Assembly: GCF_002091475.1 (NCBI RefSeq)
Contig: NZ_BCTR01000060.1
Coordinates: 1-44,111, forward strand
Length of the DNA stretch: 44,111 bases
Reading direction: 5' to 3'
Source: Sphingomonas azotifigens NBRC 15497
Lineage (GTDB): Bacteria; Pseudomonadota; Alphaproteobacteria; Sphingomonadales; Sphingomonadaceae
This document shows positions 1 through 8,847 of this stretch, in pieces. The notes beneath the pieces are model-generated. The model made no database searches and was not told the origin of the DNA. It saw nothing but the letters and a program-made list of their open reading frames with translations. The number at the start of each line of letters is the position of its first letter. The first letter of the stretch is position 1. The position numbers were made by a program, and so were the translations under genes.

Positions 1-10
1 AGCTAGATTT

Positions 11-1336
11 TCACACCATCCGCACCGCTGCCTTGCCCCGTCGGCCGAGCATCAGCTCGTGCACTGCCCACACCAGCGCGTCGGCGCGGTCCGGCGAGCG
101 CCCAGGGCCCTGATATCCCCCCGCTGCCTGCAGCCCCGCCAGCTCCGCCTCCAGGTCGGCGAACACCTCGGCGTGCCACAGCACGCCTTTCTCGTAGAGC
201 AGCGCCACCGGCTCGGCCCGCGCCACCTTGCCGCGGCTTGCATGGACCAACCGGATCGGCAGCGCGGCGTCGGCGGCCTTGAGCACGCTTTCTACCATCG
301 CGCCGCCCTGGTTCTTCTCTGCCACCACACACTCGGCCTCGAACCGCCCGACACACTCCGCCACCGCCGTCGCCCAGCCTTCGGGGCGCAGGCCCGCCAC
401 GCTGGCATCGGCGAGCACATAGCCATGGCCGTCGGCGCCCAGCCCGATCGCGACGATGCCGCACGCATCGCCCTCGGTGCCGGCCGGCGGATCGACGCCC
501 ACCACCACCCGCGCCAGCGGCAGCACCGCCGCCCGCCGCTGCCGCTCGATCAGCGCGCGCGGCCACAAGGCGCCGGGCACGTCGTCGATCATCTCGCCAT
601 CGAGTTCCTGCCGCCCCAGCCGCGTCCCGGCATAATCGGCCAGCATCGCCTCGACGAAGCTGCGCGGCAGGTGGATATTGTCGCGCGTCCGCCCCCGCGT
701 CTCGTGCAGGGCCGGGCGCGGAATCGCCATCACCCGCCGCATCAGCTTCACCGGCCGCGGCGTCGTCGTCACCACCACCCGCGGTTTCTCGCCCCGCCGC
801 ATGCCCATCATCAGATTGTCCCAAGCCGTGTCCGCCGCTCCGGCGCGCCACTTCGCCAGTTCGTCGCACCAAGCGAAGTCATGCTCGGGCCCGCGCAATT
901 TCTCGGGCGCCTCGGCCGAATAGACGAACGCCCGTGCGCCAGAGGCAAATACCAGCTCGCCTCGCGTCGAATGCCAGGCGATCGGCTCCTGCTCCCGCGC
1001 CGCCGCCAGCAACCCCGCCGGCCCCTCCACCATAACCCGGCGGACCTCATCCACCGTGGCGCCGACAAGCGCGATCCTCGCCCCGGCGCGTTCGCGCGCC
1101 ATCTCGCTGACCCATTCCGCCCCCGCGCGCGTCTTGCCGAAGCCACGACCGGCACGGATCAGCCAAATCCGCCAGTCGCCCTCGGGCCAGAACTGGCCGT
1201 CATGGGCCCAGCGCCACCACGCCTCGTTGAAGAAGCGCACATGCGCGCGCGGCATCTTCCGGATCATCCGCACCCGCTCGTCGCGCGGCGCCAACGCCAG
1301 CCGGGCCAGCGCATCGTCGGCGTTGGCCGGGGTCAT
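11..1336 (-). CDS. Large terminase subunit, GTA/phage type
   Basis: This 441-residue protein is a DNA-packaging motor ATPase/nuclease that would pump DNA into a phage or gene-transfer-agent capsid. Near residues 60-75 is a Walker A motif (RAGRGFGKTRAG), and about 80 residues later a Walker B-like stretch (FAWCDELA). The C-terminal half has the RNase H-like nuclease pattern: VVVGVDPPAG as the first acidic strand, then VVAEKNQGG, then an acidic SPDRADALVWA. The length fits short GTA-type terminases, and no part is missing because the stop codon lies inside the window. The start ATG overlaps the stop of the upstream gene by four bases, so the two are probably co-translated. Head genes (portal, protease, capsid) would be expected beyond the left edge. 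Whether this is a GTA or a prophage cannot be decided from two genes. Confidence 0.88.
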   Translation of the reverse strand: MTPANADDALARLALAPRDERVRMIRKMPRAHVRFFNEAWWRWAHDGQFWPEGDWRIWLIRAGRGFGKTRAGAEWVSEMARERAGARIALVGATVDEVRRVMVEGPAGLLAAAREQEPIAWHSTRGELVFASGARAFVYSAEAPEKLRGPEHDFAWCDELAKWRAGAADTAWDNLMMGMRRGEKPRVVVTTTPRPVKLMRRVMAIPRPALHETRGRTRDNIHLPRSFVEAMLADYAGTRLGRQELDGEMIDDVPGALWPRALIERQRRAAVLPLARVVVGVDPPAGTEGDACGIVAIGLGADGHGYVLADASVAGLRPEGWATAVAECVGRFEAECVVAEKNQGGAMVESVLKAADAALPIRLVHASRGKVARAEPVALLYEKGVLWHAEVFADLEAELAGLQAAGGYQGPGRSPDRADALVWAVHELMLGRRGKAAVRMV

Positions 1337-1836
1337 GGCTGCCCTCCGCGTTCCTCGGTGAGCCGCTTGGCGAGGGCGTCGAGCTTCTTGTTCAGCGCCG
1401 CCTCCGCCTCCTCACGGCTGACCCGCACCACCCGGCCACGCGGTGTCTGCGGCCGGTTCTCCACCGTCGCGCGATGCATGCGCAGCAGTTCCATCGCCAG
1501 CTTGGGATCGAACGGTCCGGTTGCCGGCGGCGCGTCGTCGATTCCGTCCTCCTCGAACGGGTGCGGCGCCGCCAGCTGGGCGAGCAGCTGCTCCTCCAGT
1601 CGCTCATAACCAATGAGAATCGCCGCCCGCCAAGCCGAGGCGAACACGGGATTTTCGCGACGGCGGCGATAGGCGGAGCGATGATCCACCTTGGCGTGCC
1701 GGCACGACCGGACCACGTTGCAGGTTGCCGCCAGCATTTCCAGGAAGGCGCGCTCCTGCTTTTTGTTCCAGGCATGGGCAGGCAGCTTGCGCTTCTGGAA
1801 GCGACGATTGGTCCCCTTGCCGATCACGTCCGTCAT
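1333..1836 (-). CDS. Small terminase-like / GTA accessory protein
   Basis: A 167-residue basic, helical protein immediately upstream of the large terminase with a four-base stop/start overlap. The reading frame stays open to about 1968, but the ATG at 1836 is preceded by a strong GGAGAGG ribosome site, which decides the start. The N-terminal part (NKKQERAFLEMLAATCNVVR, then the basic stretch YRRRRENPVFASAW) resembles helix-turn-helix proteins that sit before terminases and recognise packaging DNA. The C-terminal part is charged and probably coiled. By position and size it is a candidate small terminase; the family assignment is inference, since no diagnostic motif is recognised. Confidence 0.7.
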   Translation of the reverse strand: MTDVIGKGTNRRFQKRKLPAHAWNKKQERAFLEMLAATCNVVRSCRHAKVDHRSAYRRRRENPVFASAWRAAILIGYERLEEQLLAQLAAPHPFEEDGIDDAPPATGPFDPKLAMELLRMHRATVENRPQTPRGRVVRVSREEAEAALNKKLDALAKRLTEERGGQP

Positions 1837-1935
1837 GGCACCTCTCCCGAAACGCGAACGGGCCGCAGCACCACCGTGCCCGGCCCGTCCCAGCAGCGCC
1901 GCCCTCAGCGACTCGCAATTCTTCAGCGTTCCTGT

Positions 1936-1964
1936 TTTGTGCCACAGGAGCGTGACGATGTCAA
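1936..1964 (-). promoter_or_regulatory. Candidate sigma-70 promoter of the terminase pair
   Basis: On the minus strand a perfect TTGACA occupies 1964-1959. At 17 bases spacing it is followed by CACAAA, a poor match to TATAAT. It lies about 100 bases upstream of the terminase operon start. The -35 is convincing and the -10 is weak. Confidence 0.35.
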
Positions 1965-2052
1965 GCAAAATTATCCTATTTGGTACATCGAGCGGGTTTG
2001 TTTCAGACGCCCTGTCGATCTTTGGGCGCGCCTACCGGGATCGCACCCGCCC

Positions 2053-2679
2053 TCATCGTCGCTCCTCCGCGTTTTCGGCGATCATTCGGTCGAGCAGCGC
2101 ATCGGCCATCCAGACGGTCAGCTGCTCAGCCTGTTCGCCGGTCATCCCGCAAACATCGCTGAGCACCAGCCAGGCATCGATGCCGAGGCAGACGGCGAGG
2201 CTGTTGGTCAGCGCCTCGAAGCGGTCCGTTGACAGCGTCTCGCGAAGCGGGTCGAGCGCCATCCTGATCCATTCCAGCCGCCGCCCGCCGCGCTGCCGGG
2301 GGGCGTCGCGCGTCAATGTTGCGCCTCGGTCGAGCGACGCGCGGATCATCTCCCGCAGTTCCGGGTCATGCCGTTCCGACAGTTGGCGAAGCGCGATCGC
2401 GAGTGCCCGAACGCGCGCGTGCACGTCGGTCGGTTCGGCCACCGACGTGAGGACCGCCTCCATATGCGGACGCAGGGTCTCAAGCGCGGCGTCCGCCAGC
2501 AGGTGATCCTGGGACGTGAAATATCGATAGGCGGTGCGCTTCGATATGCCCGCCGCCAGCGCTGCCTCCTCCACCGTCGGCCGTTTGCCGGCCCTGATCA
2601 GCGCGCCTGCCGACTGGAGCAGATCCGTACGTGTGCGCGCCTTTTGGTTGGTCCGTTCGCGCGACCCATCTTGACTCAC
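2053..2679 (-). CDS. TetR/AcrR family transcriptional regulator
   Basis: A 208-residue one-component regulator. An N-terminal three-helix DNA-binding domain spans about residues 18-65, with the typical recognition segment EEAALAAGISKRTAYRYF followed by a helix leading into the ligand domain. The C-terminal domain is all-helical and unassigned, so the effector is unknown. The start is a GTG with only a weak upstream ribosome site. It is divergent from the outer-membrane protein gene at 2741, with 61 bases between them. By family habit it probably represses itself and that neighbour by binding the shared spacer. The partner is inferred from position only. Confidence 0.88.
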   Translation of the reverse strand: MSQDGSRERTNQKARTRTDLLQSAGALIRAGKRPTVEEAALAAGISKRTAYRYFTSQDHLLADAALETLRPHMEAVLTSVAEPTDVHARVRALAIALRQLSERHDPELREMIRASLDRGATLTRDAPRQRGGRRLEWIRMALDPLRETLSTDRFEALTNSLAVCLGIDAWLVLSDVCGMTGEQAEQLTVWMADALLDRMIAENAEERR

Positions 2680-2696
2680 GTGTCTTTATGTCCCAT

Positions 2697-2724
2697 TAGT
2701 GCCATAAGGATACTCTAGTGACAT
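2697..2724. promoter_or_regulatory. Candidate operator: paired TAGTG(C/A)CAT repeats
   Basis: Between the divergent TetR and barrel-protein genes, TAGTGCCAT (2697-2705) and TAGTGACAT (2716-2724) form a direct repeat with 19-base periodicity, close to two helical turns. ATGTC at 2688-2692 and GACAT at 2720-2724 also make a short inverted pair. Such spacing suits two repressor dimers on one face of the DNA. Confidence 0.4.
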
Positions 2725-2740
2725 TCAAAGGGGGTTGTCA

Positions 2741-3451
2741 ATGAACCGTGTTTTCGCGGCTGATAGCGTGCGCCCGGAATGCATCGTTCTTGGGTTGCTC
2801 GCGACGATCGGCGGAACGATCCCAGCGCACGCGGCGCCAGGGCAGTGGTATATTGCCGCCAGCGTGAGCGGCTCGGCATTGGAAAAGCCGCACCAGACCA
2901 TCGCCAATGCCCCCATGCCGGGCTCGACACTCTACGTTGTGAACGACATCGACTTCGGCTGGGGCGGCGAAGGCGCGGTCGGATACGAGCTGCGCGCGTT
3001 CCGGATCGAGGCGGAGATCGGCTACACGTCCAACCATTCGACCAGCTATTCGGCGGTACGGCCAATCTCGGTTACGGTGCCGCAGGACGGCAAGAACCGG
3101 ACCATCCGCTACATGGCAAATGCCTATGTCGCGCCGTTCCGCGGACGCTGGCGCGTCAGTCCCTATATCGGGGGCGGGATCGGCGCGGCGCATGGTCATT
3201 TCACGACCTTCGCCGCGCCGGCGCGCGCGCCGACGGCGCCGCCCGCCCAGTTGCTCGACGTCAAGGATACTCGCTTCGCCTATCAGGCGATGGCGGGCTT
3301 GAGCGTGCCGGTCGCCCGGCGCCTCATACTCTCCGCACAATATCGCTGGCTGGACAGCGGGACCTTCCATGGCGTCGACTCGCGCGGCGAGCAGGCGACG
3401 CGGACGCTCCGCGGCAGCAACATCGATGTCGGGCTGCGGTTTACGTTCTAA
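2741..3451 (+). CDS. Outer-membrane beta-barrel protein (OmpA-like/porin fold)
   Basis: A 236-residue protein with an N-terminal hydrophobic export segment ending near THAAPG-like residues (PAHAAPGQWYIAASV), followed by alternating amphipathic strands. Typical barrel hallmarks are GGEGAVGYELRAFRIEAEIG, the SPYIGGGIGAAHG turn, and the C-terminal strand ending NIDVGLRFTF with a terminal aromatic, the signal read by the Bam machinery. It resembles small eight-stranded OMP_b-brl proteins. The ATG at 2741 is preferred over a TTG six bases earlier because AAAGGGGG lies six bases before it. It is divergent from the TetR gene and convergent with dapF. The function beyond membrane insertion is unknown. 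Confidence 0.8.
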   Translation: MNRVFAADSVRPECIVLGLLATIGGTIPAHAAPGQWYIAASVSGSALEKPHQTIANAPMPGSTLYVVNDIDFGWGGEGAVGYELRAFRIEAEIGYTSNHSTSYSAVRPISVTVPQDGKNRTIRYMANAYVAPFRGRWRVSPYIGGGIGAAHGHFTTFAAPARAPTAPPAQLLDVKDTRFAYQAMAGLSVPVARRLILSAQYRWLDSGTFHGVDSRGEQATRTLRGSNIDVGLRFTF

Positions 3452-3488
3452 GACGACATCAGGAGGCGGCGTGTGGAGAGGCGCACAC

Positions 3489-4436
3489 TTACGCGCTCAG
3501 CCCCGCCACCATCGCGTCCCACGCTGCACGCTCGTCGTCACGCGCGTGCAGCGTTTCCACCGCGTCCAACGTGCCGGTGGCGAAATCCACCTCGGCCACC
3601 CGCTCCGTCTCGAACGTCGCATTGCCGGAGAGCATCACCCGCGTGTCCGCCTCGGCCTGGCCGCGTACCATGCCGCCGCGGTTGAACACCTCGATCGGCG
3701 TGCCGAACGGCACCCGGCCGGTCAGCGCTGCGCTCAGCACCGATCCCGCCATGGCGCTGCCGCAGCTGTCGGTCAGCCCGACGCCGCGCTCGAAGGTGCG
3801 GACGAACAGCCGGGCCGGCCCGCGCTGCTCGACAAAGGAGACGTTGGCGCGGGCCGGCAGCAGCGCCGGGCGGCTTTCGCACCAGCGGCCCAGCGCGACC
3901 AACTCGTCGTCGTCGACCCTGTCGACAAAGGTCACCAGATGCGGGTTGGGCATCGCCACGGCGGTGAACGCGCGCGGGTTGGGCAGCCCGTCGACCGGCG
4001 CGTCGATCACCGTCTCGGGTGCGCCGACCAGCCCGACATCGGCGCTGCGCGTCGAATTGGGGCCGACCAGCGTGCGGATCGTCGCGACGCCGGGCGCGAT
4101 CGCGGGATCGCGCGCGACACTGGCCGAACTCGTCTTCAGCTTCACCTGCGCCGCGTCGATCCCGAGCAGGTCGAAGCCCAGCCGCGCGGTGCAGCGCAGG
4201 CCGTTGAGGCAGGTCTCCGCCTCCGACCCGTCCGAATTCCACATCCGCATGCCGAACGCGTGGGTGTCGTCGCCGGGCACCAGCGCCAGCAGCCCGTCGC
4301 CGCCGACCGGTCCGCGACGGTCGGCGAGCAGGCGGGCGAGCGTCGCCCATTCCGGCTCGCCCAGGGTGAGGGCACGGGCGTCGATCAGCGGGAAGTCGTT
4401 TCCCGAACCATGGCACTTGGTGAAGGCGATGCGCAT
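3489..4436 (-). CDS. dapF: Diaminopimelate epimerase family protein
   Basis: Predicted to interconvert LL- and meso-diaminopimelate for lysine and peptidoglycan synthesis, in the cytoplasm. Both catalytic cysteines are in recognisable motifs: NGLRC near residue 80 (family NGARC) and DSCGSAMAGS near residue 230 (family ACGSGACA). The substrate-contacting ERGVG precedes the second cysteine, and the N-terminus starts with the classic TKCHGSGNDF. At 315 residues it is about 35-40 longer than typical DapF, and its second motif is divergent (SAMAG for GTGAC). It could therefore be a second copy or a relative acting on another amino acid. It is a single gene with no obvious operon partner. Confidence 0.82.
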   Translation of the reverse strand: MRIAFTKCHGSGNDFPLIDARALTLGEPEWATLARLLADRRGPVGGDGLLALVPGDDTHAFGMRMWNSDGSEAETCLNGLRCTARLGFDLLGIDAAQVKLKTSSASVARDPAIAPGVATIRTLVGPNSTRSADVGLVGAPETVIDAPVDGLPNPRAFTAVAMPNPHLVTFVDRVDDDELVALGRWCESRPALLPARANVSFVEQRGPARLFVRTFERGVGLTDSCGSAMAGSVLSAALTGRVPFGTPIEVFNRGGMVRGQAEADTRVMLSGNATFETERVAEVDFATGTLDAVETLHARDDERAAWDAMVAGLSA

Positions 4437-4469
4437 GCCGCCCCATCTAGGGAAGGGACGGCGCTTTGG

Positions 4470-5135
4470 CTATGCCGCGCGATCGACCCCGCCGCCCATC
4501 GCCGCCACCTGCGCGCGATCGCGGGCGATGATCTCGGCGAAGCTCGGCCGGGCGTGGATCGCATCGACATAGGCGGCGGTGCGCGGGTAGCGGGCGGGAT
4601 CGACGCACACGCCGATACAGCCCAGCGTGGCGAGCGGGCTCGCAACCGAGATATCGGCCAGGGTGAAGCGATCCTCGACCAGGAACCCGCTTTCGCGGAT
4701 CGTCCGCTCCAGATAGGCGAGGATCGGCGGCAGCTGCTCGTTCTCGGCCTGGTCGGCGGCGACATGGTCGCAGGGCAGCTGCATCACCCGCGGCTTGACG
4801 AAGCGATTCCCGAACACGACTCCGGCCGCCGCCATCATCAGCGTATCCGCCATCTCGTCGAACCAGATCGTCCGCGCACGGGCCTGGGGCTCGATTGGGA
4901 TCAGGTTGGGCTCGGGATATTTGGCTTCCAGATAGGTGACGATGGCGGTGGAGTCGGAGATCGTGAAGTCGCCGTCGCGGAAGCCCGGCATCTTGCCGAA
5001 GGGACTGACCGCGCGAAATTCGGGATCCGGGCTGCCCGGGCCGGCGAACTTCAGCTCCAGCGCGAGGCCCTTCTCGGCCCCGAACACCATGCATTTGCGC
5101 ACGTACGGCGAAATCGTTGAACCATAGACGATCAT
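4470..5135 (-). CDS. Glutathione S-transferase family protein
   Basis: A 221-residue cytosolic GST. The thioredoxin-like N-terminal domain (residues 1-80) begins IVYGSTISPYVRK, where the serine near residue 8-9 is the usual activator of the glutathione thiol. It contains GKMPGF, the cis-proline loop, and DSTAIVTYLE for glutathione binding. The all-helical C-terminal domain contains the FTLADISVA N-capping box. Two ATGs are possible: the one at 5141 directly abuts the GGGAGGA ribosome site, whereas 5135 has a normal six-base spacing and matches the family start, so 5135 was chosen. The substrate is unknown. Confidence 0.88.
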   Translation of the reverse strand: MIVYGSTISPYVRKCMVFGAEKGLALELKFAGPGSPDPEFRAVSPFGKMPGFRDGDFTISDSTAIVTYLEAKYPEPNLIPIEPQARARTIWFDEMADTLMMAAAGVVFGNRFVKPRVMQLPCDHVAADQAENEQLPPILAYLERTIRESGFLVEDRFTLADISVASPLATLGCIGVCVDPARYPRTAAYVDAIHARPSFAEIIARDRAQVAAMGGGVDRAA

Positions 5136-5235
5136 CGGCATTCCTCCCGCTTATGGCCTGCAGCATAGCCGATTTTGTGCGCGGTGGCGCGACCTTTGCG
5201 CGACAGCGGCCAAGGTTTCTGCCACGCTGCCGCCG

Positions 5236-7689
5236 ATGATGGCCTTGCTTTTCCTGTTGCTCGCCAGTGCCGTCGCGGCAGGGTTCGCGCTGCTCAAAGC
5301 GCGGATCGATCATCTCGCCCGGGCGCTGGCAGCGATGGAGCGTCAGGTCGAACGCCTCGAAGCACGCGGCGCGTTGGCGCCTAGCCCGGCGCCGTTGGAG
5401 CAACCGGTCGCGCCGCCCACAACCGTGGCCGAGGAGCTTCCGTCGGAAGCGCCGCCTCTTGCCCCCGAGGAACCTACCCGGCGCTGGGCCCTCCCCACGC
5501 TCCGGGTCGAAACGCTGATCGGCGGGCGTCTGCCGATTTGGATCGGCGGCGTCGCGCTGGTGCTCGCCGGGATCTTCCTGGTCCGCTACTCGATCGAGCA
5601 GGGCCTGCTCGGCCCCGCCGCCCGGACCCTGATCGCAGCACTGTTCGGCGGCGCGCTCGTCTGCGCCGGCGAAGCGGCGCGCCACCTGCCGGCCACGCGC
5701 GACGATGCCCGGCTGGGACAGGCGCTCGCCGGCGCCGGGATCGCCAGCCTCTATGGCACGCTCTACATGGCCGCGGCGCTGTACCACCTCATCGCGCCGT
5801 CCACCGCCTTTGGCGCTGTGGTGCTGGTGACGCTCGCCGCCATGGGGCTTTCGCTGCGCCACGGCCCGCCCACTGCGATCATGGCGCTGGTCGGCGGGTT
5901 CGCGGCGCCGCTGGTCGCGGGCTTCGATGCCGCGGGCATTGCCCCGCTGCTCGTCTATCTCGGCCTGTTCGTCGCCGCGTTGTTCGGGCTGGCGGTACAT
6001 CACCGCTGGGCATGGCTGGCGTTCGCGGCGAGCTTTGCCGGGCTCGCCTGGGCGCAGTTCCTGATCGCGGTGGTCGATGGCAAGGGCAGCCTTGCCGCAG
6101 TCGGCGGGTTCACCATGCTGGTGGCGGGCGGTGCGTCGGCGGCGCTGCCGGTAGCCGGCATCCGCAATCGCTGGCTGCGCCTCGCGCCGTTGCTGGTCGG
6201 ATTGCTGCAGCTGGTGGCGATCGCGCCGGGGCTCGATTTCGGGCCGCTCGCCTGGAGCTTCTACCTGGTCCTCGCCGCCGCGACGATAGCGCTGGCCTGG
6301 CGCGATCCGGTCTACCTCCCCGGCGCGCTGGCCAGCCTCGTGCTGCTGCTCGCGCTCGAGGGCCTGGCTTTCGCCGGGCCGCACCATGGCGCCGCGCCGC
6401 CCGCTGCGGTGGTGGCAACCCTCCTGTTCGCCGTTCCCGGCCAGCTGCTCTGGCGCCGCGACCGCCACTGGGTCGCGCTGGCGCTGCTCGGCGCGGGCGG
6501 GCCGGTGCTGGTCGCCCATGGCTTTGCCGGCGAACTGCTGCCCGGCTGGGGCTGGAGCCTCGCCGAGCTGCTGGCCGCGATGGCGTGCGCGCGTCTCGCC
6601 CAGCAGCTCGCCGGCGAGCGCGACGATCCGGCGCTGACCGGCGCAACCGCCATCACCGCGCTGCTCGGCACCGTCGCGCTTGCGACGGCCCTGCCGCCGC
6701 ACTGGCTGTCGGTGCCGCTGGCGCTGGCACTCGGCGGGCTGGTATTCTGGGCGCGGCGCGTGCAGGCCCCGGCGCTGTTCGCGCTGCCGATGGTGCCGCT
6801 GGTTGCGACCCTGGTCGCCAGTTTCGAAAAGCTCGTGGCGATCGCAGGCATGGTCGGCGAAGCGCTGGCGGGCGACCACTTGCCCTATGCCGGGCTGCCC
6901 CCGGTCGCGGACCTGCTCCAGGCGTTCGCCGCACCGGCCATCGCGGCCCTGGCCTTCCTGGTCGACCCGCGCGCGTTCGGCCGATGGCAACGCCCCGCTG
7001 CCGCCATCACGGCAACGCTCACCCTGCTGCTGGTGTACGCGCTGGCCAAGCAGCCGCTGGCGATCGCCACGCCCGAGCGTTTCCTCGCCTGGGGCTTTGT
7101 CGAGCGCGCCCTGCTCACCCAGGCCTGTATCGCCGCGGGCTGGACACTGCGCCGCCAGGGCCGGCTGCCGAGCGTGGCCCGCGCGTTGCTGGTGCTGGGC
7201 CTCGGCCGCCTGGTCTGGTTCGACCTGCTCCTCCTCGATCCTGCGATCGTCGCGCAGCGCGCCGGGCCGTTGCTGGCGCTGCATCTGGGGGCCGCCGCCT
7301 TCTGGTGCTGGACGCTGCCGCGGCTGCGGGTCCCGGCCGCCCTGCTCAGCATCATCGCCGCACTCGCCGCGGTGCGCTGGCTCGCCCATGGCGTGCTGCT
7401 CACCGGCCCGATCCGCAGCCTCGAGAATGGCGGCTACTCGGCCGCGCTGCTCGTCCTCGCGCTGGCCTGGCTGTGGCGCGGGATCACCGCGGGGCGCCAT
7501 GACCTGCGACTGGCCGGGCTCGGCCTGCTGACGGTCACCACCTTCAAGGTGTTCCTGGTCGACGCCGCCGCGCTGGACGGGCTGCTGCGCATCCTGTCGT
7601 TCCTCGGCCTGGGCGTCGCGCTGATCGCGATCGGCTGGGGCTATAGCCGCTTCCTCGCCCGCCCGGCCGAGCCGCCGCCCGTCACCTGA
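5236..7689 (+). CDS. DUF2339 polytopic membrane protein
   Basis: An 817-residue inner-membrane protein. The N-terminus has one hydrophobic segment, then a short heptad-like helix (about residues 25-48) and a proline/alanine-rich linker to about residue 90. After this comes GRLPIWIGGVALVLAGIFLV, the start of a very long run of more than 20 hydrophobic segments rich in Ala, Leu and Gly. This layout, with the WIGGVALVLAGIFLVRYSIE block, matches the DUF2339 family, whose function is not established. It ends eight bases inside the convergent DUF6456 gene. The ATG at 5236 lacks a strong ribosome site, and a second ATG follows directly. Confidence 0.82.
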   Translation: MMALLFLLLASAVAAGFALLKARIDHLARALAAMERQVERLEARGALAPSPAPLEQPVAPPTTVAEELPSEAPPLAPEEPTRRWALPTLRVETLIGGRLPIWIGGVALVLAGIFLVRYSIEQGLLGPAARTLIAALFGGALVCAGEAARHLPATRDDARLGQALAGAGIASLYGTLYMAAALYHLIAPSTAFGAVVLVTLAAMGLSLRHGPPTAIMALVGGFAAPLVAGFDAAGIAPLLVYLGLFVAALFGLAVHHRWAWLAFAASFAGLAWAQFLIAVVDGKGSLAAVGGFTMLVAGGASAALPVAGIRNRWLRLAPLLVGLLQLVAIAPGLDFGPLAWSFYLVLAAATIALAWRDPVYLPGALASLVLLLALEGLAFAGPHHGAAPPAAVVATLLFAVPGQLLWRRDRHWVALALLGAGGPVLVAHGFAGELLPGWGWSLAELLAAMACARLAQQLAGERDDPALTGATAITALLGTVALATALPPHWLSVPLALALGGLVFWARRVQAPALFALPMVPLVATLVASFEKLVAIAGMVGEALAGDHLPYAGLPPVADLLQAFAAPAIAALAFLVDPRAFGRWQRPAAAITATLTLLLVYALAKQPLAIATPERFLAWGFVERALLTQACIAAGWTLRRQGRLPSVARALLVLGLGRLVWFDLLLLDPAIVAQRAGPLLALHLGAAAFWCWTLPRLRVPAALLSIIAALAAVRWLAHGVLLTGPIRSLENGGYSAALLVLALAWLWRGITAGRHDLRLAGLGLLTVTTFKVFLVDAAALDGLLRILSFLGLGVALIAIGWGYSRFLARPAEPPPVT

Positions 7690-8125
7690 GCCGATAATGA
7701 TCGCCGACCCGGTCGAGCGCGAGGCAGAGCACCAGCTTGCCCGCACGGGCGGGCCAGCCCAGCGCCTTTTCCGCTGCGCTCAGCCCCTCGCCGGCGCAGA
7801 CCACCCGCCACAGGATATCGGAAAGGCCCCCGCCCACCGCTGCGATCGCCGCATCGAAGCGGCGCTTGGCGGCGATCTGCGCCAGGGTCGGGTCGAGCGG
7901 CTCGGGTGCCGCGCGCCGCCCGTCGCCGCGCGGTGCGGGATCCCACCGCATCGTGACGCGGGGTCCCAGCGCCGCCATCTCGTAATCGCCGCGCAGCCGC
8001 TCACCCGCCTCGAATTGCCGCGCGTCGACATGGCCGCGCGCGCGCAGCCATGCGAGCGGCGACTCGGCGACATTGACCGTCACGCTCCGTCCCCGCTCGG
8101 TCGTTCGTTCCACCAGCTGACGCAT
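7682..8125 (-). CDS. DUF6456 domain protein, putative regulator
   Basis: A 147-residue protein matching the DUF6456 pattern of alphaproteobacteria: ESPLAWLRARG, then FEAGERLRGDY, then PRVTMRWD, and a C-terminal helix pair ending ALDRVGDHY. In other alphaproteobacteria this domain follows a DNA-binding helix-turn-helix; here it stands alone. The ATG at 8125 was chosen because AGGAG lies eight bases upstream; a GTG directly before it is less likely. The gene is divergent from an XRE regulator only 90 bases away, which suggests the HTH partner is encoded separately. That link is inference. Confidence 0.78.
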   Translation of the reverse strand: MRQLVERTTERGRSVTVNVAESPLAWLRARGHVDARQFEAGERLRGDYEMAALGPRVTMRWDPAPRGDGRRAAPEPLDPTLAQIAAKRRFDAAIAAVGGGLSDILWRVVCAGEGLSAAEKALGWPARAGKLVLCLALDRVGDHYRLR

Positions 8126-8215
8126 CACCGAATCTCCTTTTGTTCCACCGCACCCCTCTTGCCATCACGGCGCATCTGTAGGAAAGTGGAAAACCGATTT
8201 GGTTAGGAGCAGGCC

Positions 8216-8779
8216 ATGATCACCGCCATTCGCGAAGTCCGCCGCGCCAAGGGCCTGACCCTCGACGACGTCGCCAGTCGCTGCGTGCCGCCGACGACGG
8301 CGCAGACGATCGGTCGGCTGGAAACCGGCACCCGCACGGTGTCGGTCGCCTGGCTCAACCGCATCGCCGCCGCGCTGGAGGTGGACGCTGCCGATCTCGT
8401 CCAGTTGCCCGATCGCCCGGACGTGCCCGTCGCCGCCTTGCTCGAGGCAGACGGCGCCCATGCGCCCCGTCGCCCGGCAACCCAGGTGCCGCCGCGCCCG
8501 GACGCCGGCACGGTCGCCGTTACGGTCGAGGCCAGCATCGGCGAGTATCGCACCGGCGACGCAATCTGGTGCGAACGGCTTGCCCCGGAAGACTTTGGCC
8601 GCGCGCTCAACCGCGATGTGCTGGTGCCGCGCCCCGCGGGACGCTTCGTGTTCGGCCGGCTGATCGGCCGGGAGGGCGACCGGTTGCAGTTGCTGCCCCC
8701 CGGCGCAGGCGGCCGCCAGCAGGTGGTGACCGGCCCGGCCTGGATCGCCGTCGCCGTGCGTCTGATCCGCACGCTATAG
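8216..8779 (+). CDS. XRE-family regulator with S24-like C-terminal domain
   Basis: A 187-residue DNA-binding protein. Residues 2-62 form a Cro/CI-type helix-turn-helix (IREVRRAKGLTLDDVASRC, then IGRLETGTRTVSVAWLNRIA). A proline-rich linker leads to a beta-rich domain from about residue 95, with GDAIWCERL, FVFGRLIGREGDRLQLLPP and WIAVAVRLIR, like the S24/LexA/CI fold. No serine-lysine protease dyad is evident, so self-cleavage is doubtful. AGGAG six bases before the ATG supports the start. Divergent from the DUF6456 gene, whose promoter it may share. Confidence 0.8.
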   Translation: MITAIREVRRAKGLTLDDVASRCVPPTTAQTIGRLETGTRTVSVAWLNRIAAALEVDAADLVQLPDRPDVPVAALLEADGAHAPRRPATQVPPRPDAGTVAVTVEASIGEYRTGDAIWCERLAPEDFGRALNRDVLVPRPAGRFVFGRLIGREGDRLQLLPPGAGGRQQVVTGPAWIAVAVRLIRTL

Positions 8780-8847
8780 GCATTGTTACGCCCTTGCCCG
8801 CTGCACCTGTTCGGCGCAAAATGCTGCGCAACAGGAGGGAAAAGACC

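Noticed and set aside
4447..7746. A very long open frame on the minus strand opposite the DUF2339 gene
   Set aside because: It is rich in Arg, Gln and Gly, as antisense frames of GC-rich DNA are, and overlaps two well supported genes (the DUF2339 and GST genes).
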